Assembly (NCBI GenBank): GCA_947631875.1
Contig: CANRMV010000049.1
Span: 1-7,771, forward strand
Reading direction: 5' to 3'
Origin: an uncultured Clostridia bacterium
Lineage (GTDB): Bacteria > Bacillota > Clostridia > Christensenellales > UBA1242
DNA: 7,771 nucleotides
A program made the translations under genes and the position numbers. Of this stretch, positions 1-5,886 are shown in pieces (within the stretch, counting starts at the first letter, position 1; each line of letters begins with the position of its first letter). The notes below the pieces were generated by a model. That model worked only from the letters and a program-made list of their open reading frames with translations. It had not been told where the DNA came from and did not search any database.

Positions 1-183
1 TATTATGAAATAGATATATATCCTTTTGCAAAAAACCGTGCAATTTGCGAAATTGAACTTGGCAGCGAAAACGAAGAAGTAGATTTGCCAGAGTTTATAA
101 AAGTTATAAAAGAAGTTACAAATGATGAGCGATTTGAAAATCGCTCGATTGCAAACAAAATTCCAGACGAACTGAAAAATTAA
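1..183 (+). CDS. CYTH-domain protein, C-terminal fragment (5' end outside window)
   Basis: The open frame starting at base 1 encodes 60 residues and ends at TAA 181-183. The text contains the pattern EIDIYPF, then CEIELGSENE, then LPEFI, then KEVTNDERFENRSIA. This order is typical of the C-terminal half of CYTH domains (class IV adenylate cyclase / inorganic triphosphatase fold), where late acidic residues in an EIEL-type strand contribute to the tunnel that binds triphosphate and metal ions. The diagnostic N-terminal ExExK motif would lie upstream of the window, so the substrate cannot be judged. Bacterial stand-alone CYTH proteins are commonly tripolyphosphatases or thiamine-triphosphatase-like enzymes. 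No terminator with a T-run follows; the downstream sequence is A-rich phased tracts. Family assignment is by recognition of the motif order; the exact activity is unknown. Confidence 0.75.
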   Translation, partial: YYEIDIYPFAKNRAICEIELGSENEEVDLPEFIKVIKEVTNDERFENRSIANKIPDELKN

Positions 184-260
184 AAAAAACGCAAAAAATA
201 CGCAAAAAAAACGCAAAAAAAGTGAAAAAATATGAAAATTTTATGAAAAATTATAAAAAA
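182..260. promoter_or_regulatory. Phased A-tract region, predicted curved DNA upstream of the SGNH gene
   Basis: Eight runs of four to eight A lie at 182-189, 193-198, 204-211, 215-221, 225-230, 235-238, 246-250 and 255-260. Their centres are on average about 10.3 bases apart, close to one helical turn. The first part is a direct repeat of ACGCAAAAAA (189-198, 200-209, 211-220) that then decays. Helically phased A-tracts are known to bend DNA strongly and can act as UP-like elements or sites for nucleoid proteins. The region ends about 20 bases before the ribosome binding site of the next gene. I see no convincing -35/-10 pair here, so a promoter role is inference. Confidence 0.5.
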
Positions 261-291
261 GCAATATGAAACTTAATTTTGGAGGGAATTT

Positions 292-1134
292 ATGGACAAA
301 AACAAAAAAGCACAAAATGTGGCGTGTCCGGATTTGAAATACATATTAATGGCAAAAATAAAATTTGAAAAAAATTACCAAAAATCAGATACCTTGATTT
401 TGGGGTCATCGCATATGTTTTTTGGATGGTGCGGGGGGGGGGTAAATCTCACCATTTCTTCGCAAGACCTTTATAATTCCTATCAGTTATACAGGTTTGC
501 AAACAACAAAATGAAAAACTTGAAAAATATTGTAATTTCTTTTTCGGTATTTTCTCCGGGTTTTGACCTTCAAAAAACCAAACTTGGTGGAGATTGTGTT
601 GCCTATAAGCAAATTTTTGGAATTGATTATCAATCTTTGAAAGTATCAACTGAAAAAGGTTTTCTTAATCTTGAACGCGAAATAGACAAGGAAGTGCGCA
701 GAAAATTGAGAGCTAAATGGCTGCTGAATGCCATAACAAAAAATCCATATCCAAAAAAGAATGTAAAGAAAAACTTTCAAACTGAGGATGTTAAAAAACG
801 AACCGAAGGGCATTTGAAAAACAATGTGAGAAAGCCAGACCAAATGCAATATTTTTTGAAATTGCTTGACGAAACTTACCAAAACAAGCAAAAAGTGTTT
901 GTTGTTGTCACTCCTGTAATGAAAATATTTCGAGATTGTTTGCCACCAAAAGAGCAACTTTTTAAAAAAGCAACAGAAACGTGTGCAAAATTTCCTCATG
1001 TGGAATTTTTAGATTTCTATGATTGTGAAGAATTTTTGCCAAATATGTTTTTGGACCCCGACCATGTGAACAAGCAAGGAGCAATTTTGTTGACAGAGAA
1101 AATATTGCGTCATTTTGACACCGTGTCAATTTAA
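292..1134 (+). CDS. SGNH-type hydrolase/acyltransferase-like protein with in-frame poly-G tract
   Basis: A 280-residue protein without signal peptide or membrane segment, so probably cytoplasmic. Near the N-terminus LILGSSH (residues 35-41) matches SGNH block I, with the nucleophile Ser in the GSS turn. Near the C-terminus DPDHVNKQGA (255-264) matches block V, with Asp and His completing the usual catalytic set. NLTISSQDLYNSYQLY (52-67) and SFSVFSPGF further resemble SGNH-like proteins that occur in surface-polysaccharide clusters. The family removes or transfers acyl groups on carbohydrates; the actual substrate is unknown. The ATG is preceded by GGAGGG (281-286) at good spacing. A G10 run (433-442) encodes Gly48-50 plus the first base of Val51, between the nucleophile turn and the NLTISSQ strand. 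At ten Gs the frame is open, so the gene is ON as assembled; a change by one G would truncate it just after the active-site Ser. The next gene is an O-acetyltransferase, which fits opposing acylation and de-acylation. Confidence 0.6.
   Translation: MDKNKKAQNVACPDLKYILMAKIKFEKNYQKSDTLILGSSHMFFGWCGGGVNLTISSQDLYNSYQLYRFANNKMKNLKNIVISFSVFSPGFDLQKTKLGGDCVAYKQIFGIDYQSLKVSTEKGFLNLEREIDKEVRRKLRAKWLLNAITKNPYPKKNVKKNFQTEDVKKRTEGHLKNNVRKPDQMQYFLKLLDETYQNKQKVFVVVTPVMKIFRDCLPPKEQLFKKATETCAKFPHVEFLDFYDCEEFLPNMFLDPDHVNKQGAILLTEKILRHFDTVSI
433..442 (+). repeat. Poly-G tract (G10) inside the SGNH gene, ON length
   Basis: Ten consecutive G follow a C (the last base of the Cys47 codon) and encode three Gly codons plus the first base of a Val codon. 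Runs of nine or more G are exceptional in this AT-rich sequence and are classic substrates for slipped-strand mispairing. At this length the gene is in frame. Confidence 0.9.
1115..1129. other. Perfect inverted repeat at the 3' end of the SGNH gene
   Basis: TTGACA, a 3-base spacer CCG and TGTCAA form a perfect 6-bp palindrome that overlaps the last codons, five bases before the end of the stop codon. Downstream is TTTAACATTAAAAAAG, not a T-run, so it is a poor intrinsic terminator on the plus strand. It could be a weak terminator or a small operator-like site, or chance. Confidence 0.3.
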
Positions 1135-1219
1135 CATTAAAAAAGTTTGTGATGAATGTTATGGAAAAACTTGCTATTTTCTCTTTTGAAGTGGTACGGC
1201 AGTTTTTGTTTAAAATCGC

Positions 1220-1248
1220 TTGCTTATTTTTCTTTGAATAGATAAAAT
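1220..1248 (+). promoter_or_regulatory. Candidate promoter for the acetyltransferase gene
   Basis: TTGCTT (1220-1225) and TAAAAT (1243-1248) are separated by 17 bases, followed by a second TATAAT at 1249-1254. The start codon lies at 1314. The pair fits a sigma-A promoter but both boxes deviate from consensus, and the AT-rich context makes chance matches likely. Confidence 0.35.
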
Positions 1249-1313
1249 TATAATGAATTCTTGATGAAATTTTTCATGAATGAAATTATAGAAAAAAACA
1301 AAAGGACAAAAAA

Positions 1314-1859
1314 ATGAGTTTTTACAGCAAAGCGGAATTAAAAGAAATCCCTTTTAAGAAAATTGGTGAGGATGTTTTGATTTCAAAAAAATGTTCAATA
1401 TATTCTCCTGAAACCATAGAAATAGGCAATAAGGTGAGGATCGATGATTTTTGTATTTTATCTGGCAAAATAAAAATTGGCAATTATGTTCACATTTCAG
1501 CCTATAATGCCTTGTATGGCAGATTTGGCATAGAAATAGGAAATTTTTGTGGAATTTCGCCAAGATGCACTTTGCTTAGCGGTTCTGATGATTTCAGTGG
1601 AAACTTTATGATTTCTCCTATGGTTCCAAATGAGTTTACAAATGTAAGAGGAGAGGGAATTTGTTTAAAGGACTTTTCGCAAGTTGGAACAAACAGCGTT
1701 ATTATGCCAGGCGTTGTGATTGAAAAAGGTGCGGTTTGCGGAGCGTTTAGTTTCGTTAACAAAAATTTGGAAGAATGGTCAATAAATGTTGGAATCCCAT
1801 GCAAAAAAATAAAAAATCGTAGCAAAAATTTGCTGAAATATGCAAAGAAAATTCAATAA
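1314..1859 (+). CDS. Left-handed beta-helix (hexapeptide) O-acetyltransferase
   Basis: A 181-residue protein of the WbbJ/LacA-like acyltransferase type. Hexapeptide-repeat periodicity is visible from about residue 20 on: IEIGNKVRIDD, KIKIGNYVHIS, IEIGNFCGISPRCTL. A loop SGSDDFSGN (about 93-101) follows, then C-terminal coils (SQVGTNSVIMPGVVIEKGAVCGAFSFV) and a closing NVGIPCKKIKNRSKNLL helix typical of the family. Such enzymes act as trimers and transfer acetyl from acetyl-CoA to a sugar hydroxyl or amino group in surface glycans; the acceptor is unknown. The start ATG is preceded by AAAAGGAC (1300-1307), a moderate ribosome binding site 6 bases from the ATG. Length is complete for the family. 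The neighbouring SGNH protein, a broken CAT-like fold remnant and a glycosidase-like protein support a role in carbohydrate modification. No poly-G tract is present here. Confidence 0.85.
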   Translation: MSFYSKAELKEIPFKKIGEDVLISKKCSIYSPETIEIGNKVRIDDFCILSGKIKIGNYVHISAYNALYGRFGIEIGNFCGISPRCTLLSGSDDFSGNFMISPMVPNEFTNVRGEGICLKDFSQVGTNSVIMPGVVIEKGAVCGAFSFVNKNLEEWSINVGIPCKKIKNRSKNLLKYAKKIQ

Positions 1860-1971
1860 AAGTTTACTGTTCGGGATATAATGATTTTTGATCTAGACTG
1901 CAAGTGAAAATCTCGCAAAAGTGAGGGGATTTAAAGTTAAGAAACAAAAATAGAAAGAAACGCGAGGTTTT

Positions 1972-2114
1972 ATGAAAGAGATTGTATATCAAAAAAACTT
2001 GTAAATTTGGACAATTTTGAAAGGAAGGCTGTTTATAACAGTTTTTTGAATTTTGATAATCCCAGATATACTGTGTTTAAAAAGTTTATAGAACATAATT
2101 TTGCAAAAATATAA
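1972..2114 (+). pseudogene. Frameshifted, shortened remnant resembling a chloramphenicol-acetyltransferase-like protein
   Basis: ATG 1972 has GAGG (1963-1966) upstream and starts MKEIVYQKN, but reaches TAA after 10 codons. If the A7 run at 1991-1997 is read with one extra A, the frame continues through LVNLDNFERKAVYNSFLNF (start 1998) and DNPRYTVFKKFIEHNFAKI to TAA 2112-2114, about 47 residues. The pattern 'LDNFERKxxxxxFLNFDNPxY' resembles the N-terminus of chloramphenicol-acetyltransferase-like proteins, which normally exceed 200 residues. Most of the fold, including the catalytic HHxxxDG region, is absent. I read it as a gene with a 1-base frameshift and a large internal deletion or early truncation. 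A genuinely short protein is less likely. Similarity is from recognition only; a profile search of the repaired reading would decide. Confidence 0.4.
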
Positions 2115-2133
2115 TACAAAACAACTGAAAGTG

Positions 2134-2142
2134 TGTTATAAT
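2134..2142 (+). promoter_or_regulatory. Extended -10 promoter immediately before the DUF4832-like gene
   Basis: TGT followed by a perfect TATAAT (2137-2142) forms an extended -10 element. There is no good -35 at 17 bases (ATACAA at 2114-2119). The start codon begins only seven bases after the end of the box, where transcription would be expected to start, so the transcript would be essentially leaderless. Confidence 0.5.
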
Positions 2143-2148
2143 TAAACT

Positions 2149-3300
2149 ATGCAGGTGATAAAACAAAACTATGAAAAATATTTAGGTGCCAATCCTTATA
2201 TTGGCTTTTTGCCTTTTATGGGCGAATATAATTTAGATCATTCAATGGAATTTTTGTATTTTCCCCTAAACAAGATTCAAACGGATAAAAATTTTTTTAA
2301 TTTTACTGAATTAGACAAATGCCTAAACCAAATATTTTCTCGTAAACACACATGCGTTTTGAGAATTTATCTAGACTATCCTAGTAAGCCATCGGGTTTT
2401 CCAAATTTTTATTTTAAATATGCCACTAAAATAAAATATGACGAGTTTGGCAAAGGCATTGAGGTTGATTGGAATAATCCGCAAATAATATCATTTTTGC
2501 TTAAATTTATCAGGGTTTTTGGCAAAAAATATGACGGGGATGTCCGAATTGCGTATCTTGAATGCGGCTTGCTTGGGCATTGGGGTGAATGGCACACATG
2601 GCCCAACGAAGAGAGGATGGCAAACACCCTAAACCAACAAAAAATTATAAAACAATTTAGTAAATATTTTAAGCGAACCAAACTTTTGGTGCGTTATCCA
2701 AATAAAAATTTTTTAAAAAGTTATAATGTTGGATTTCATGACGATTCATTTTGCTTTTCAACAAAGAAATTTTTGTCTCAAATGCAAAAAAGTGGACTGA
2801 CTGAAAGATACAAAGCCTGTCCTATCGGCGGTGAAGTTCGTCCCGAAGAGCAAGAAAGTCTAAACAACAGCGGCAAATCAAGTGAAAATTTTGACGATAT
2901 GGTAAAGCTTAGCCACTGCTCTTGGCTTTTAAATCAGGGTGCTTTTACTCATTCTAACCAAAAGGTTGTTACAAAACTTTCTTCTTCGCTCGGCTATGAT
3001 TTTTTCGTTTCCGAAGTGACAGTTGATAATAAACACATCTGTTTCACTATTTCAAACATTGGAGTTGCACCTCTTTATTTTGATTTTAATCTGTATGTCA
3101 ATTTCTATAATGAAAATTCAAAAAAACGCAAATTTATATTAAAATTGAACAAAATAATGCCCCAAAATCATAAAAAAGTGAAAATTAAGTTGCCAAGTTG
3201 CAACTTCGCGACCGTGTCTGCTGAGAACAAGATCGGGCAAAAAATAAATTTTTCCAACACTACAAAAATACAAGATGAGGTGCTTATAATTCATCAATAA
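2149..3300 (+). CDS. DUF4832-type glycosidase-like TIM-barrel protein
   Basis: A 383-residue protein. NPYIGFLPFMGEY (15-27), HSMEFLYFPLNKI (31-43) and VLRIYLDYPSKPSGFPNF (70-87) are the opening strands expected of DUF4874/DUF4832 proteins. ECGLLGHWGEWHTWP (138-152) is their signature, with an acidic residue (Glu147) at the position expected of a glycosidase catalytic acid. SWLLNQGAF (about 258-266) and the beta-rich tail from about residue 280 look like the C-terminal sandwich of the family. The reaction is not established; a glycoside-hydrolase-like role on polysaccharide is inference. Unlike many relatives it lacks a signal peptide, so it appears cytoplasmic. The start is fixed by the NPYIGF motif, yet no Shine-Dalgarno precedes ATG 2149 and a perfect TATAAT ends six bases before it, suggesting leaderless translation. 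The downstream 30-codon ORF is 22 bases away and may be co-transcribed. Confidence 0.7.
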   Translation: MQVIKQNYEKYLGANPYIGFLPFMGEYNLDHSMEFLYFPLNKIQTDKNFFNFTELDKCLNQIFSRKHTCVLRIYLDYPSKPSGFPNFYFKYATKIKYDEFGKGIEVDWNNPQIISFLLKFIRVFGKKYDGDVRIAYLECGLLGHWGEWHTWPNEERMANTLNQQKIIKQFSKYFKRTKLLVRYPNKNFLKSYNVGFHDDSFCFSTKKFLSQMQKSGLTERYKACPIGGEVRPEEQESLNNSGKSSENFDDMVKLSHCSWLLNQGAFTHSNQKVVTKLSSSLGYDFFVSEVTVDNKHICFTISNIGVAPLYFDFNLYVNFYNENSKKRKFILKLNKIMPQNHKKVKIKLPSCNFATVSAENKIGQKINFSNTTKIQDEVLIIHQ

Positions 3301-3322
3301 GATAACAGAAAAGGAGGAAAAT

Positions 3323-3415
3323 ATGACAAATTATTTTGAAAAAACACATGATGATAAACATTGGTGTGTATCAACAACAATCTTTGGCAGGAATTTTATA
3401 AAAAGTAGGAAATAA
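3323..3415 (+). CDS. Small ORF (30 codons) with perfect ribosome binding site
   Basis: AAAAGGAGG (3309-3317) stands 5 bases before ATG 3323, the strongest ribosome binding site in the window. The ORF encodes 30 residues, polar, with Trp14, Cys15 and a basic C-terminus (FIKSRK), and ends at TAA 3413-3415. It lacks a signal peptide or membrane segment and I do not recognise it. It may be a real small protein co-transcribed with the DUF4832-like gene, or the surviving N-terminus of a decayed gene whose translation start is still intact. The next promoter begins about 18 bases after its stop. Decay is somewhat favoured because another remnant lies nearby, but the sequence alone does not decide. 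Confidence 0.4.
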   Translation: MTNYFEKTHDDKHWCVSTTIFGRNFIKSRK

Positions 3416-3433
3416 GAAACAAACTGAAAACAT

Positions 3434-3462
3434 TTGAAAAGAAATGCGAGTTGTGATATAAT
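3434..3462 (+). promoter_or_regulatory. Sigma-A promoter of the aldehyde dehydrogenase gene
   Basis: TTGAAA (3434-3439), a 17-base spacer and TATAAT (3457-3462), with an upstream TG (3454-3455) making an extended -10. AAGGAG (3469-3474) follows, then ATG 3482 seven bases further on. This is a near-ideal promoter plus ribosome binding site and marks ATG 3482 as the intended start. Confidence 0.8.
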
Positions 3463-3481
3463 AGCATCAAGGAGCTAAAAA

Positions 3482-4935
3482 ATGAAATCTTTATTTATAA
3501 ACAATGAGTGGCAAAATGCACGGGGGGGGGATTTGTTTCCACAAGTCCAAACAACAATGAAGTTGTTTTTAAGGGCAATTTTGCCACGAAAGCAAACTGT
3601 GACAAAGCGGTGAAAAGTGCAAAAGAAGCGGGGCAGAGTTGGTATGATTTAGGGCCCGAAAAGAGAATTGAATATGTCCGCAAATTTGTTGAAATTGTAA
3701 AAGAAAACAAAGATGAATTGGCGAAAACAATTTCGATTGAAGTTGGAAAGCCAAAATGGGAAAGTGAAGGCGAAATCAACAGCATAATAAACAAAATTGA
3801 GCCATGCATTGATGCATACAGAACGCGCTGCTCAGATATAATCATTGAACGAAATGGCGCAAAAGGCATCACAAGATTTTTGCCGCTTGGTGTTATGTGT
3901 GTGATTGGCCCTTACAACTATCCAATGCACATGACAAACGGACAAATTATGGCAGGGCTTATTGCTGGCAACACCATTGTTTTGAAGCCAAGCGACAAAG
4001 CACCATTATGTGCCACAAAGATTATGCAGTGTTGGGAAAAAGCAGGTTTGCCAAACGGCGTTATAAACATGGTGCAAGGTGGAGCGGAAACTGTTGAATA
4101 TTTGGTGAAAAACAAAGATGTGAACGGCGTTTATTTCACAGGCAGTTTTAAGGTTGGGCAAATAATAAAAAATATGTGCAATCCGCATCAAATGTGTGCT
4201 CTTGAAATGGGTGGCGATGCACCTGTTGTTGCATGGGATTGCGATGACTTGCAAAGTGCAGCAATAACTGTTATTCAAGGTGCTTTTGGAACTGCCGGTC
4301 AAAAATGTGTTTCAACAAGAAGGCTTATAGTTCCAGATAATATGTTTGGAAGAGAACTCATAAAAGAAGTTGTCAAACTTTCAAAGAAAATTGTTGTCGG
4401 CAAATATGATGATGAGCAAACGCCATTTATGGGGCCACTTCGCACACCACAAATGGTTGAAAACGCACTGAAATTGCAAAAGTATTTGGCTTCAAAAGGT
4501 GCAAAGGTTTTGCTTGAAGCAAAAAGAATGCCACAAAGTAACTGCTTTATTACGCCTTGCATAGTTGACGTCACAGGAACAAAATACACACTTAAAGACG
4601 AGGTTTTTGCTCCGTTCTTACGCGTGATAAAAGTCAAAACTTTTGAAGAGGCGATTGTGGAAGCCAACAGCACGGAATATGGGTTGGCAACAAGCGTTCT
4701 CACAAAAGATAAACATCTTTATTATGAATATTTGCAAAAAGCAAAATTTGGGCTTGTTAATTGGAATAAGCCAACCGTAGGATCAAGCGCATGGGCGTCG
4801 TTTGGTGGAATTAAAAATAGTGGCAATTTTAGACCAAGTGGCTATTTGTCCAGTGATTTTTGTTCTTACGCTGTTGCAAGTGCCGAAACTGAAAACTTAT
4901 CAAATGTAAGTTTGCCAAAAGGCATCAAGGGCTAA
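3482..4935 (+). CDS. AstD-like NAD(P)-dependent aldehyde dehydrogenase, out of frame at a poly-G tract
   Basis: About 484 residues when the frame is restored. The protein closely follows succinylglutamate-semialdehyde dehydrogenase (AstD). It has GPYNYPMHMTNGQIMAGLIA and NTIVLKPSD in the cofactor domain, and catalytic Glu (codon 4204-4206) in LEMGGDAP. Catalytic Cys (codon 4306-4308) lies in GTAGQKCVSTRR, and the tail GLVNWNKPTVGSS, then FGGIKNSGNFRPS, is AstD-like. AstD oxidises N-succinylglutamate semialdehyde in arginine catabolism, but no other ast gene is in view, so the substrate is open. AAGGAG and an excellent promoter define ATG 3482, whose frame reads MKSLFINNEWQNAR, a normal family N-terminus. 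The G9 run at 3522-3530 then shifts this frame, which stops at TGA 3611-3613 after 43 codons. The family frame resumes as FVSTSPNNNEVVF and is open to TAA 4933-4935. Seven or ten Gs would join the two. A GTG at 3508 is in the downstream frame but has no ribosome binding site. Likely phase-OFF rather than dead: the remaining frame is intact. Confidence 0.85.
3522..3530 (+). repeat. Poly-G tract (G9) near the start of the aldehyde dehydrogenase gene, OFF length
   Basis: Nine G follow CAC at codon 14 of the reading frame from ATG 3482. At nine, the ribosome ends at TGA 3611-3613. Ten (or seven) would fuse MKSLFINNEWQNAR to the family sequence beginning FVSTSP, with two or three Gly between. The tract sits in the variable N-terminal arm, where extra glycines should be tolerated. 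Confidence 0.9.
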
Positions 4936-4973
4936 TTGTGAAGGCAAAAACTACATCATAAATAAAAACAATT

Positions 4974-5010
4974 AAAAAAAACCGAGCCGACATTGGTTCG
5001 GACTATTTTT
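4974..5010. terminator. Bidirectional intrinsic terminator between convergent genes
   Basis: CCGAGCC (4982-4988) pairs with GGTTCGG (4995-5001) around a 6-base loop, seven pairs including one G-U. On the plus strand it is followed by ACTATTTTTATT, ending the aldehyde dehydrogenase transcript. On the minus strand the eight A at 4974-4981 become a T8 run, ending the P-loop gene transcript. The location between two converging stop codons fits a shared terminator. Confidence 0.8.
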
Positions 5011-5052
5011 ATTGTTGGTTTGAATGGCCTTCTTAAAGTAAGTGATTGTTGA

Positions 5053-5871
5053 TTAGTTGTATTCTCGTTTTTCTTCTCTATACTGAACGAATTCTGGGTC
5101 AAGCGAGAAGGGCGGCAAGGCTCTTTCTTCATCTGTTGCCGAGCATTCAGTGGCTTCCCATGTCTCTGTGTGTGGCTGATTGATATAATCAAAAATCTGA
5201 CTAATTTTGTTGCATTGTCTTTCAATTTCCATTTCTGATTTATGATCAATTTTTGTGCTCCAATCACTCATAAACAATGTCCACCAATTCAAAGTTATGT
5301 TGTCTGCCTGTTGCATAAAGTCTTCATATTGCGGACGAAGTTTATCAAAATCATCCATCCTAATTTTCATCTGTTCAATTATCTCTTGGGATACAGTTTC
5401 ATTAGAAGTAAGTTTTTTGCCATTTTTCCTTTGATGTTCGATAAAAGCCATGTATCTATCTCTGTTTTGATTGTAAATTGTTCGTCTAGATGTTCGAATA
5501 AAAATTGTATTACATTGTTCACCATATTCAGCTTTAAGTTTAAGTCCCAATTCTGGCGAGCAAGTTGTTACAAAAACAATTTTGCCTTCGTTTAAAAGTT
5601 TTTCTATTTGAGATTTATCATAAACGGCGGTTTGGTTAAAAATTTCAACGGAAATTTGATTTTCTTTTTTTATTGGTATTTCCCCATCCTTTCCAACAGC
5701 ATGAATATAAGCGGGATCCTCTGCTCTTGGTGAACGAGTTTTATACACGCTGGCAAAAGTTGCATTAGGATAAAAGTCAAAACTATTGAGTTTGTCAACC
5801 ATCTTTGCAGCAATCGTATCTTTGCCAGATTGCGATGGAGCAACCAAAACAACTAAAAGTCCTTTCATCAT
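5053..5871 (-). CDS. Divergent guanylate-kinase-like P-loop protein
   Basis: A 272-residue cytoplasmic protein. GLLVVLVAPSQSGKDT (4-19) is a P-loop of the GPSGAGK(S/D)T kind seen in guanylate kinase and PhnN, but with Ala in place of the first Gly. KTRSPRAED (44-52) matches the TTRxPRxxE nucleotide-binding motif of guanylate kinases. VYDKSQIEKLLNEGKIVFVTT (83-103) matches the 'YGT...l..G...vl' segment. Acidic and aromatic C-terminal residues (about 180-272) exceed the usual length of about 200 and are not recognisable. NMP or related kinase activity is plausible; the housekeeping Gmk role is unlikely given the divergence. AAGGAG (minus strand, 5880-5875) lies 3 bases from ATG 5871 and 6 from the adjacent ATG 5868, so the second Met is the likelier start. 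The gene is convergent with the aldehyde dehydrogenase and divergent from the CMD-cupin gene. Confidence 0.65.
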   Translation of the reverse strand: MMKGLLVVLVAPSQSGKDTIAAKMVDKLNSFDFYPNATFASVYKTRSPRAEDPAYIHAVGKDGEIPIKKENQISVEIFNQTAVYDKSQIEKLLNEGKIVFVTTCSPELGLKLKAEYGEQCNTIFIRTSRRTIYNQNRDRYMAFIEHQRKNGKKLTSNETVSQEIIEQMKIRMDDFDKLRPQYEDFMQQADNITLNWWTLFMSDWSTKIDHKSEMEIERQCNKISQIFDYINQPHTETWEATECSATDEERALPPFSLDPEFVQYREEKREYN

Positions 5872-5886
5872 TGTCTCCTTAAAAAA

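Larger units (their letters stand above)
1860..2148. other. Intergenic stretch holding the CAT-like remnant and weak signals
   Basis: This 289-base gap contains the broken gene at 1972-2114 and the extended -10 at 2134-2142. It also contains a TATAAT at 1877-1882 without a matching -35, and an imperfect hairpin around 1909-1935. That hairpin pairs CTCGC with GTGAG around AAAA, with a bulged AAAT/ATTT extension, and lacks a T-run. Nothing else could be supported. Confidence 0.5.

Noticed and set aside
433..442. Poly-G tracts as sequencing artefacts
   Set aside because: Two of three tracts leave long family-matching frames open on both sides, which random artefacts would break. Exact lengths remain uncertain, so the OFF call of the third needs reads.
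646..999. Minus-strand frame opposite the SGNH gene
   Set aside because: Phe/Cys-rich composition expected from the complement of Lys-rich coding DNA, and no initiation signals.
1152..1241. 29-codon hydrophobic ORF (MNVMEKLAIFSFEVV and onward) between the SGNH and acetyltransferase genes
   Set aside because: No ribosome binding site, overlaps the candidate promoter of the next gene, and T-rich DNA readily gives hydrophobic frames. Kept only as a remote candidate for a small membrane peptide.
1909..1935. Hairpin CTCGC/GTGAG with AAAA loop as a terminator
   Set aside because: Short stem with a three-base bulge and no T-run on either side.
3508..3510. GTG as the true start of the aldehyde dehydrogenase
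   Set aside because: No Shine-Dalgarno before it, while ATG 3482 has AAGGAG at ideal spacing and supplies the family's N-terminal residues.
5242..5595. Plus-strand frame of 117 codons opposite the guanylate-kinase-like gene
   Set aside because: No ribosome binding site and low-complexity composition; the minus-strand gene has a P-loop, a ribosome binding site and a promoter.
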